This document shows positions 52,119 through 59,274 of a stretch of DNA of 64,000 bases, one piece after another. The notes beneath the pieces are model-generated. The model was not told the DNA's origin. It saw nothing but the letters and a program-made list of their open reading frames with translations, and did no database searches. Position numbers and translations under genes: made by a program. The number at the start of each line of letters is the position of its first letter. Position 1 is the first letter of the stretch. This DNA comes from Geminicoccaceae bacterium (GTDB taxonomy: Bacteria; Pseudomonadota; Alphaproteobacteria; Geminicoccales; Geminicoccaceae), in assembly GCA_020638465.1 (NCBI GenBank), contig JACKIM010000001.1, positions 1,207,501 to 1,271,500 on the forward strand, read 5' to 3'.

Positions 52119-54775
52119 CGGAAGCACGACCATTGGCCGCCGGTGTTCCCGTTCACCATCCTCGTCATGGCAATGGGCGCATCGTGGTGGATATGGGAGC
52201 CACCGCCGTGGTTCGTTTCGGCGGGACTGTTGAGCAGGTTCTGGCAAGCGAGATTGCCGAGATACCGTCTCTCTACTCGGCTCTCCGCACAGGCGCGGAC
52301 GCAGACCCCATCGACGCGGTGATCCGTGCTCAGGCGCTTGCTATTCGATCGGTCAATGACCAGTGGGGCGTATTTTCACGTTCGCGCGTGCAGTTGCTTC
52401 CGCACCAGCTATGGGTTTGCCGCAAAGTGACCCAGGAATGGCCCTTTCGCTGGCTTGTCGCCGACGATGTGGGGCTAGGTAAGACGATCGAATGCGGCCT
52501 TGTCCTCATGCCGTTGATCGCATCCGGGCGCGTGCGCCGGGTGCTGATCCTCGCGCCGGCAAAGCTCGTCCCGCAGTGGCAATTTCGCCTCAAGGATATG
52601 TTCGACATCCGACTCCAACGCTATGTCACGGAAGCGGATACAGCGCGCGGCGATTTCTGGGCGACCGCTTCGATGGTGGCTGCATCTTTCCATACGCTGA
52701 GAGATGACCGTCGCGGCGCACGGCAAAGGCTTCTCAACGCCGATCCCTGGGATTTGGTCATTGTCGATGAAGCTCACCACCTCAGCGTGGATGAACGCGC
52801 CGGCGAGACGCTGGCATATAGTCTCGTTTCCGACCTTCAGGAGCGGGGTAAGATCAACTCCCTGCTGTTTTTTACCGGAACCCCGCATCGTGGGAAGGAC
52901 TACGGCTTCTTCGGCCTGATGCATCTCGTGCGGCCGGACCTCTTCGACCCGGAGCGTGACCCGCTTGAGCAGCTCTCTCAGCTTTCCAAGGTCATGATTC
53001 GAAACAACAAGGCGACTGTCACCGATCTCCAGGGGCAAAAACTCTTCAAGCCTGTTAACGTCTTCAGCCGGGAATACCAATATAGCGACGATGAAACGCA
53101 GTTCTATCGAACGTTAAGCGAGTTCGTCATCGACGGCCGGGCCTATGCCGCGACTCTTGACGGGCGTGCGCAGACAGCGCGGATGCTCGTGCTGATTACG
53201 CTACAGAAGTTGGCTGCCAGCTCGATCGCGGCAATCCGCAATGCGCTCCGTAAGCGGCGGGCAATGCTGGCAGACCTCGTTAATCGCTCAAATGAGACCG
53301 GCTCTGTCTCGCTTCCCGATGACGAACAAGCCACGTTTGATGATCTGTCTGAGGCGGAAGAGGCTCTCCCAGGTTCCGCGGCTGTCCTGTTGATGGAAGA
53401 TGAAATACAACGCCTCGATGAGTTAATCGCTCTCGCCGACGCTATAACCCAAGAAACGAAGATCGAGCGCCTTCTTCAGATGATAGGCGAGGAGTTCGGC
53501 CCGGATGAGCCGATCCTGCTTTTCACGGAATACAAGGCGACCCAAGCGCTCATCGTCAACGCATTTCATCGTCGGTTTGGGTTTGGTTCGGCCACGTTTA
53601 TCAACGGGGACGAACGGTTGGACGGTCTTGAGCAGTCGTCAGGTGCGGCAAAGATGGTAAGTCAGCCTCGCGAACACGCCGCAGATTCTTTCAACGCAGG
53701 CAAGGTGCGGTTTCTCGTATCCACGGAAGCCGGCGGCGAAGGCATCGACCTTCAAGAGCGCTGTGCTGTGCTGGTCCACGCGGATATGCCCTGGAACCCG
53801 ATGCGGCTCCACCAAAGGGTGGGGCGTCTATCCCGCTATGGCCAGACGCGGCCCGTCTCAGTCTACATTTTGCGAAATCCCCAGACCGTCGAGGCGCGCA
53901 TCTGGGATTTGCTCAACGCGAAGCTGGAGCGGATTCAGACAGCTCTCTCGTCAGTGATGGAGGAACAAGAGGATATTTCGCAGTTGGTCATAGGCATGGC
54001 CGGCAATTCGCTTTTCAACGAGCTGTTCTCCGGGAGTGAAGGGCTTTCTGGCGAACGATTGGGAGCATGGTTCGATCGCGCCACCGCCACCCTCGGCGGG
54101 CGTGACGTGGTTGAAACCGTGCGCGAGCTTCTGGGCTCTGTGTCGAGATTTGATTTTCAACAAGTCGGAAAAGACCTGCCGAAGGTTGACCTTCCCGACC
54201 TAGAGCGATTCTTCACTCAAACTGTCGGCAGGCATGGGCGCCGGATTTTCCGGCGGGATGATGGTTTGGAGATCAGGACCCCCGATGATTGGAAAGCACG
54301 CAGCTACGCGCTCCGGGACAAGTACGAGGGACTGGTTTTTGACCGCAGCCTCCGTGGTGCCAATGCAGCCTCTCGGGTTCTGGGGATAGGTCATCCTCTG
54401 TTCGACATTGCGCTCGACGATGCGCAGGACATTCCAGCGCGAGCTGTTTCCGTCGAGGGACTCGGCAACCCGGTGCTGATCCTAGCTGTTGAGGACGAAG
54501 TTACCGGGACCGGCTCGCTCGTCCATAGGCTGATTTTCGGCATGACGGAGAAGGACGGGAACATCGAAGTCTTGCGTGATTGGGAACTGTTGCAGGTGAT
54601 GAACGCGCTCACGGTCAAAGGTCCTGCTGGCGCCGGGCCGGCGAATGAGGGTGCTGAGGCGGTAATTGAGCGTTTCAAGCAGGCATTTGACGCTAGCCTC
54701 GCCTCCCATGCACCCACTCTCCGGCGGCCGATTTCGTGGCCGGAAATGCTCTTCCTTCCGAGTGCGGCAGGGTAG
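52115..54775 (+). CDS. SNF2/RapA-like superfamily II helicase (DrmD-like)
   Basis: 886 residues. A small beta domain (about 9-48, VHHPRHGNGRIVVDMG) precedes the helicase core: motif I DDVGLGKTIECG (about 117-128), DEAH at 218-221, FFTGTPHRG, and in the second lobe LLFTEYKATQALIV, VSTEAGGEGIDLQ and HQRVGRLSRYGQTRPV. The closest general type is the RapA/HepA and DISARM DrmD group of nucleic-acid translocases. The C-terminal 250 residues are unassigned. Coupled to the sacsin-like gene by a 4-bp overlap. Confidence 0.88.
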   Translation: MTEARPLAAGVPVHHPRHGNGRIVVDMGATAVVRFGGTVEQVLASEIAEIPSLYSALRTGADADPIDAVIRAQALAIRSVNDQWGVFSRSRVQLLPHQLWVCRKVTQEWPFRWLVADDVGLGKTIECGLVLMPLIASGRVRRVLILAPAKLVPQWQFRLKDMFDIRLQRYVTEADTARGDFWATASMVAASFHTLRDDRRGARQRLLNADPWDLVIVDEAHHLSVDERAGETLAYSLVSDLQERGKINSLLFFTGTPHRGKDYGFFGLMHLVRPDLFDPERDPLEQLSQLSKVMIRNNKATVTDLQGQKLFKPVNVFSREYQYSDDETQFYRTLSEFVIDGRAYAATLDGRAQTARMLVLITLQKLAASSIAAIRNALRKRRAMLADLVNRSNETGSVSLPDDEQATFDDLSEAEEALPGSAAVLLMEDEIQRLDELIALADAITQETKIERLLQMIGEEFGPDEPILLFTEYKATQALIVNAFHRRFGFGSATFINGDERLDGLEQSSGAAKMVSQPREHAADSFNAGKVRFLVSTEAGGEGIDLQERCAVLVHADMPWNPMRLHQRVGRLSRYGQTRPVSVYILRNPQTVEARIWDLLNAKLERIQTALSSVMEEQEDISQLVIGMAGNSLFNELFSGSEGLSGERLGAWFDRATATLGGRDVVETVRELLGSVSRFDFQQVGKDLPKVDLPDLERFFTQTVGRHGRRIFRRDDGLEIRTPDDWKARSYALRDKYEGLVFDRSLRGANAASRVLGIGHPLFDIALDDAQDIPARAVSVEGLGNPVLILAVEDEVTGTGSLVHRLIFGMTEKDGNIEVLRDWELLQVMNALTVKGPAGAGPANEGAEAVIERFKQAFDASLASHAPTLRRPISWPEMLFLPSAAG

Positions 54776-54828
54776 CGTCTCATAGGGCTATAGCGTAAAC
54801 GTAGTGATCATCACTATCGGTCGCGGCC

Positions 54829-54836
54829 CGCCAGCC
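54829..54836. repeat. target site duplication of the IS66 copy, left
   Basis: The 8-bp sequence CGCCAGCC lies immediately outside the left terminal repeat and is repeated exactly at 56573-56580, just outside the right one. IS66-family elements make 8-bp duplications. Confidence 0.92.
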
Positions 54837-56572
54837 GTAACCGGTGCAAAAGTCCGGGCGATCAGACCTTGGCGGCGGTGACGAGCTGGGCGAGTGGTGG
54901 GATTTCTGTCGTGTATGGTACGGCGAGTCGGTGGCCGAGGAGCTGGAAGAAGGAGACGTCGAGTTTCTGGCAGGTTTTCATGCAGCCGAGCAGGGTATCG
55001 CGTGCCTGACGGCCGGCATCGGACCAGGTGCCGCCGGAGATCTTGCGTTTGGTGACGTGGCAGCGGATGTCGTTTTCCGAGCCGTTGGTGTGCAGGGGGA
55101 TTTCGGGTCGGTCGAGGACCAGGAGGAGTTCCGGTTTGCGGGCATGCAGGCGTGCGAGCAGGCGATCGAGGGTGGCGAAACCGGTCTTGCGCTTGAAGAT
55201 GCGGTCGAAGCGGGCACGGAGCTGGGCAGCTCGCGACCTTTGCGGGGCTTGTTTGTAAGCCTTGAGATCGGCGTAGAACCACCAGACGAGCTGGCGGAGG
55301 AGATCGATGGCACGTCTTTGGCTTTCATTGAAGCCGACGAGCTTGTGGATCAGGCGCTCGGCATGAACCCAACAGAGTGCATGTTGGCCGACGCGGAACT
55401 GTCCGGCGCCATCGGAGACGATGACGGTATCGTTCAGCAGACCGTGGTGGTGGATGCTGCCCCACAGTGCGGCCTCGGTGGCGATTTTGACCGGGTCGGG
55501 GTGAACATCGAGTTGATCGATACCGAGTTCGCCCAGATGGGCCGAGAAGGCGCCGCGATCGGCGAATGTCCTGGTGTCATGCGCCTCCAGCCGGGCGATC
55601 ACGGAGCCTGCCAGCGCATGTTTGCGCATGTAGCTGAAGGCGTCGTCATTGAGGACATAACCGCCATGACCGGCGCGCAGCAGTTCGAGAAAATTCACCC
55701 GGCTCTTGGAAAACGTCGTCGCGAAGTGGGTGAAGCGGTCATCGCCGATCTGGGTGGTGAAGCCGTTTTTGGCGCCATGCCGGGCGCCGGTGTCATCGAC
55801 GGTGATCCATTTCGCGCTCTCGAGACCGGCGCGGAACAGCTCCGTGGCCTCGTCATGCAAATCGCCTGGATCATTGTTCAACAGCCGGATGACCTGGCAC
55901 TTGGAAATGACGATGCCGATCTCGTTCAGCATCGCCGTCAAGCGTTCCGTCGTGACCTGGCCCTGGACGTGCTGCAGAATGATGAACCGCACCAGTTCAG
56001 GCCCGAAATGCCCGCACAAGCCCTGGGGCAACGGCGCTGTCACCGTTCGCCCGTCCGGCGTCATCCAGCGCTCCCGGCGATAGCGGATCACCCGGCTCTC
56101 CAGCCGCAGATCCTGCACGACAAAATCCTCATACCCCTTGAACCGCGAGCCGGGCGGCGCCTCAACCCCGAGCTTCTGCTCCTCGCTCACCACAGGAACC
56201 CGCCGGCTGGCCTTCGACGAACCACCCCGCTTGCCCTTGCCGCCTCGCTTGCCTGTGGCCGTCGATGTTCCGGCCTTCGCTGCCATCCCCGACGGTTTGA
56301 TCTTCGGCCGCCCTTTCAGCCCCTTGAGCCGGGCAATCTCATCCCGCAATGCTGCATTCTCCGCCTCCAGCAAAGCGACGCGCTCCAGCAGCGCCGCAAC
56401 CAAATCGCGGAGATCATCAAGGCCGAGTGTGGCGAGGTTGGTGGCATTGGGCTTGGACATAACAAACTTGAATCACGTCCCATCGCTCTTGGGAATCGAG
56501 AACATATTCTTATTCCATGCGCGCAGATCAAGCCTCAAAAATCCAGTCCGCCCGGACTTTTGCACCGGTTAC
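54837..56572. mobile_element. intact IS66-family insertion sequence (lone tnpC, ISBst12-like)
   Basis: 1736 bp bounded by perfect 24-bp inverted repeats (54837-54860 and 56549-56572; outer ends GTAACCGGTGCAAAAGTCCG). It carries one transposase gene and no tnpA or tnpB, as in the ISBst12 group. Perfect ends and the perfect 8-bp duplication imply recent insertion and a possibly active copy. It sits between the helicase gene and the truncated tyrosine recombinase. Confidence 0.93.
54862..56460 (-). CDS. IS66 family transposase (TnpC type)
   Basis: 532 residues. An N-terminal leucine-rich coiled coil (LVAALLERVALLEAENAALR) is followed by a basic linker, a zinc-binding segment, and the DDE domain: WITVDDTGARHGAKNGFTTQ for the first Asp, GYVLNDDAF for the second, and TNGSENDIRCHVTKRKISGG for the catalytic Glu region. 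It starts 88 bp inside the right terminal repeat and ends one base inside the left one. Confidence 0.93.
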   Translation of the reverse strand: MSKPNATNLATLGLDDLRDLVAALLERVALLEAENAALRDEIARLKGLKGRPKIKPSGMAAKAGTSTATGKRGGKGKRGGSSKASRRVPVVSEEQKLGVEAPPGSRFKGYEDFVVQDLRLESRVIRYRRERWMTPDGRTVTAPLPQGLCGHFGPELVRFIILQHVQGQVTTERLTAMLNEIGIVISKCQVIRLLNNDPGDLHDEATELFRAGLESAKWITVDDTGARHGAKNGFTTQIGDDRFTHFATTFSKSRVNFLELLRAGHGGYVLNDDAFSYMRKHALAGSVIARLEAHDTRTFADRGAFSAHLGELGIDQLDVHPDPVKIATEAALWGSIHHHGLLNDTVIVSDGAGQFRVGQHALCWVHAERLIHKLVGFNESQRRAIDLLRQLVWWFYADLKAYKQAPQRSRAAQLRARFDRIFKRKTGFATLDRLLARLHARKPELLLVLDRPEIPLHTNGSENDIRCHVTKRKISGGTWSDAGRQARDTLLGCMKTCQKLDVSFFQLLGHRLAVPYTTEIPPLAQLVTAAKV

Positions 56573-56580
56573 CGCCAGCC
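56573..56580. repeat. target site duplication of the IS66 copy, right
   Basis: Exact second copy of CGCCAGCC directly after the right terminal repeat. Confidence 0.92.
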
Positions 56581-56642
56581 TTGTCAAGTCACTGAAAAAC
56601 CTGGGTTTCTCTGCGGTCTCCCAAAGGCCGATGTGTACCATT

Positions 56643-56880
56643 ATGGCACACGTTTTTCACAAGAAACCCGCCGTGCCCCACAACCAGTACATCCGCCAGC
56701 GAAGACAGGGCTGGTATGTCCGCGTCGCTGTTCCGCCGACCCTGCGGCCCGTCATCGGTAAAGCCCATGTGATCAGGTCGTTGAAGACACGGGACGTGGA
56801 GACGGCGCGGATGCGGCGCTGGGGCGTTCTGGTTCAGGTGAACGAGTGGTTTTCCGAGGCGAGGAGCGGCGGATCCAAGC
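56643..56880 (+). pseudogene. truncated tyrosine recombinase, N-terminal DUF6538 part only
   Basis: The frame from ATG 56643 reads NQYIRQRRQGWYVRVAVPPT and VIRSLKTRDVETARMRRWGV, the N-terminal arm-binding region typical of alphaproteobacterial phage-type integrases. After about 80 codons homology stops; the frame continues to 57089 in sequence unlike an integrase, and the catalytic R-H-R-Y domain is absent. It marks an old integration event at the right side of the island. The IS66 copy sits in its upstream region. The rest of the gap to 57098 holds no gene that I recognise. Confidence 0.72.
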
Positions 56881-57098
56881 CGCTTCGCTCTGACCTTCCT
56901 CGGCACGCCTCCTGCACGGAAAGACCACCCGCGACAGTGAGGCGAGATCAAGAACGTTCGCTTGTGGCAACACGGCCAGTCGCGCAAACATCCGCCCCAA
57001 CGACCGCCGTCAGTTCATGGCATACAAGATGCCGTCGGTGGTGGCATCCACCGCATCAGTTCGTTGTAAGCCCCGATGCCAGGGGATAAGACTGGCGT

Positions 57099-58073
57099 AT
57101 GAGAGATGCAGACGAACAGGAATTGATGAGCCGGGCGGCGTGGTTGTATCACGTCGGTGGGTTGAATCAGGAAGAGACAGCGAACCGGTTGGGATTGAAC
57201 CGGGCGCGGGTGAACAAGCTGTTACAGCTGGCAAAGGATGCGGGCATCGTCTCGATCTCGATCAACACGCGCAACAACGGCATGCTTGAGGTCGAGGAGA
57301 ATCTGCGCCGGTATTACGGACTCAAGCGGGTCATATGTTCGTCTGCGCTGGGGCTGACGAAGGGCGCGCTCCTGCCCGGGGATCTGATCGACTATCCGCG
57401 CAGGGCCGTGGGCTCGCTCGCGGCGACATTGCTGCGCGAGTATCTGGTCCGGAACCCCAACTCGACCATCGGCACCGGCTGGGGGCGCACGCTCGACCAG
57501 ATAACAAGGAACATGGCCGGCATGTCTGCACCGGGCGCGCGCTTTGTCAGTCTCATGGGCTCGCTCACGGCCAGCAGCGCCTTCAACCCGTTCGAGGTCG
57601 TGCAGGCATTGGCAAAGGCGACGGGCAGCGACGGTTATTTCCTTCCGGTACCTTTCATCGCCAACTCTCCGGAAGATCGTGAAATCCTGCTTTCACAGAC
57701 AACCGTTCAATCGGTTCTGGGAATGGCCCGGTGCCCGGATCTGGCAATCATTTCGGTTGGGGAGCTGACCGAACAGTCCTTGTTGCGACAATCCGGCATG
57801 ATCTCCGCCCGCGAACTGGAGGAGCTTCACAAGGCAGGCGCCATCGGTGACACCAATGGCATCTTCTTCGGCGCCGATGGGAAGCCGGTCCGGCACGAGC
57901 TGAACCGCCGCACGTTGGCGGTCGGGTTCACGACACTCGGCGCCGCGCATACGGTTCTTCTGGCGGCCGGTCTGGAAAAGGCCGAGGCGACGCGTGCACT
58001 GCTTTCAAGCGGCATCATCAGCACGCTCATCATTGATGGCGACACCGCCAGGGCCATCCATTCGGCCTTGTAG
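57099..58073 (+). CDS. SorC/DeoR-family sugar-responsive regulator
   Basis: 324 residues. The N-terminal helix-turn-helix WLYHVGGLNQEETANRLGLN with RARVNKLLQLAKDAGIV is the SorC pattern. The large C-terminal effector domain (GTGWGRTLDQITRNM, GDTNGIFFGADGKPV) binds a sugar phosphate in relatives. It is the first gene of the run ahead of the ABC importer and dehydrogenase genes and most likely controls them, with the effector being the phosphorylated or free substrate. Confidence 0.9.
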   Translation: MRDADEQELMSRAAWLYHVGGLNQEETANRLGLNRARVNKLLQLAKDAGIVSISINTRNNGMLEVEENLRRYYGLKRVICSSALGLTKGALLPGDLIDYPRRAVGSLAATLLREYLVRNPNSTIGTGWGRTLDQITRNMAGMSAPGARFVSLMGSLTASSAFNPFEVVQALAKATGSDGYFLPVPFIANSPEDREILLSQTTVQSVLGMARCPDLAIISVGELTEQSLLRQSGMISARELEELHKAGAIGDTNGIFFGADGKPVRHELNRRTLAVGFTTLGAAHTVLLAAGLEKAEATRALLSSGIISTLIIDGDTARAIHSAL

Positions 58074-58084
58074 GCCCGGCCCGG

Positions 58085-58118
58085 CGCGACCTTGCCCTAT
58101 CGACCGGGCAAGGTCGCG
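58085..58118 (+). terminator. hairpin after the sorC-type gene
   Basis: A perfect 13-bp inverted repeat CGCGACCTTGCCC / GGGCAAGGTCGCG with an 8-nt loop lies 11 bp after the regulator stop. The following bases are AT-rich but hold no T-run. It probably separates regulator transcription from the importer operon. Confidence 0.6.
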
Positions 58119-58134
58119 AGCATGAAATTACAAA

Positions 58135-58164
58135 TGTCACGGTGATTGACAAAAGTAATATTAC
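58135..58164 (+). promoter_or_regulatory. promoter/operator region of the importer operon
   Basis: Two palindromes sit side by side: TGTCA-N7-TGACA (58135-58151) and GTAATATTAC (58155-58164). A TTGACA (58146-58151) within the first could be the -35 box; no good -10 was found. Likely operator of the SorC-type regulator encoded just upstream; inferred from position only. Confidence 0.5.
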
Positions 58165-58229
58165 CATCCAGTCTTGTGTGATGGAGGCGATCCAGTGGAT
58201 CGTGCCGCAACGAGATCAGGGAGGATGCA

Positions 58230-59186
58230 ATGAACAGATTGACTGCAAAGACGGCCGTTTGCGTGGTGACAGCAGTGTTGGCGACAGGTGCCGGAGGCGC
58301 GGCCTTCGCACAGGACCAGCTGGATATTGCGTGGGTTCATTCCAATGCCGCGGCCCAATCCGAGCAGCGCGTGAAGGCGGGATTCGAGGAATGGCTGGGC
58401 GAAAAGGGCTATAGCTGGAACGTCAGCTTCCTGGACAGTCAGGGATCGGGCGAGGCGACAGCCACGAACCTGCAGGATGCAGCTTCGCGCGGGGTTGATG
58501 CCATCATCATCACCATGTCCGATCTACGTGCTTCCAAGGCCGCGATCGATGTCGCGATCGACGCCGGCATCCCGGTTTTTTCCGTCGACAGCGGCTATGT
58601 CGATGGCATTCAGGTCGATATCACGACGAACAACTGGGCCATGTCGGCCGATGTTTCGCCCTATCTCCTGGATCAGATGGGCGGGCAGGGGAACCTGATC
58701 TTCCTGCGCATGGCCGAACATCACGGCACCCGCAAGCGCGGCGATGTGATGGCGGTCGTCCTGCAGGAATATGGTGATGTGGAGGTGCTGGCCGAGCACA
58801 ATATCGACTATACGGCCTTTTTCGAGGACACGACCTCGACCATGCAGGATTTCGTGGCGCGCTTCGGCGAGGACATCGATGCCGTTTGGGCGCCTTGGGA
58901 CGAACCCGCGCAGGCGGCGATCAACGTGATGCAGGCTGCCGGGCTGAGCGACGTGAAGGTGATCGGCATAGACGGCCACCCGCAAGCCGTAGCCGAGGTC
59001 TGCAAGCCGGACAGCATGATGATAGCGACCGTCAGCCAGCCTTTCGAGGGCATGGGCGCGAAGATCGGTGACTGGATCGAGCAGATCGTCGGTGAGGGCA
59101 GGCCCCGCGACGAGGTCATTCCGAGCAACATCGTCTATATGGATGCGCCGCTCGTAACCAAGCAGAACTGCAAGGATTTCATGTAA
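58230..59186 (+). CDS. ribose-type periplasmic sugar-binding protein
   Basis: 318 residues, RbsB-like type 1 periplasmic fold. A cleavable signal (VCVVTAVLATGAGGAAFAQD) precedes LDIAWVHSNAAAQSEQRVKA. GVDAIIITMSDLRASKAAID and VIGIDGHPQAVAEVCKP fit the two lobes. It captures a sugar or polyol for the ATPase and permease encoded downstream. Ligand unknown. Confidence 0.9.
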   Translation: MNRLTAKTAVCVVTAVLATGAGGAAFAQDQLDIAWVHSNAAAQSEQRVKAGFEEWLGEKGYSWNVSFLDSQGSGEATATNLQDAASRGVDAIIITMSDLRASKAAIDVAIDAGIPVFSVDSGYVDGIQVDITTNNWAMSADVSPYLLDQMGGQGNLIFLRMAEHHGTRKRGDVMAVVLQEYGDVEVLAEHNIDYTAFFEDTTSTMQDFVARFGEDIDAVWAPWDEPAQAAINVMQAAGLSDVKVIGIDGHPQAVAEVCKPDSMMIATVSQPFEGMGAKIGDWIEQIVGEGRPRDEVIPSNIVYMDAPLVTKQNCKDFM

Positions 59187-59242
59187 CGCGGGGTACAGCG
59201 CTGGCGGGCCGCCTTCCTTGTGTGGCCCGATCCTGTCGGTCG

Positions 59243-59257
59243 TTGTGAAATTCACAA
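59243..59257 (+). promoter_or_regulatory. palindrome before the ABC ATPase gene
   Basis: TTGTGAA-A-TTCACAA, perfect 7-bp arms around one base, ends 17 bp before the ATPase start in the 88-bp gap after the binding-protein gene. It may be an internal operator or an mRNA stem that sets the level of the downstream genes. Confidence 0.45.
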
Positions 59258-59274
59258 ATAACAGGGGATCACGC

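Larger units (their letters stand above)
37289..54828. mobile_element. mobilizable island integrated at tRNA-Ser (minimal extent)
   Basis: Runs from the tRNA-Ser 3' end through a serine recombinase, HigBA, AlpA, TraA, oriT, TraC, TraD, Phd, a decayed hsdR and the two-gene ATPase/helicase cargo. It has a relaxase and oriT but no coupling protein or type IV secretion genes, so it would need a helper for transfer. The right end was not found as a repeat of the tRNA end; the limit given stops at the IS66 target duplication and is a minimum. A truncated tyrosine recombinase at 56643 may mark a second boundary. Confidence 0.75.

Noticed and set aside
44601..54775. Assignment of the cargo as a DISARM system.
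   Set aside because: Only a DrmD-like helicase is present; drmA, drmB, drmC and the methylase are absent and the sacsin-type ATPase is not a DISARM component.
54844..56595. Long plus-strand frame of over 580 codons across the IS66 element.
   Set aside because: Antisense shadow of the transposase, which has the DDE motifs; GC-rich coding DNA often leaves such frames.
37259..57090. Treating the island as a self-transmissible conjugative element.
   Set aside because: No coupling protein and no type IV secretion genes are present; only mobilization functions are seen.
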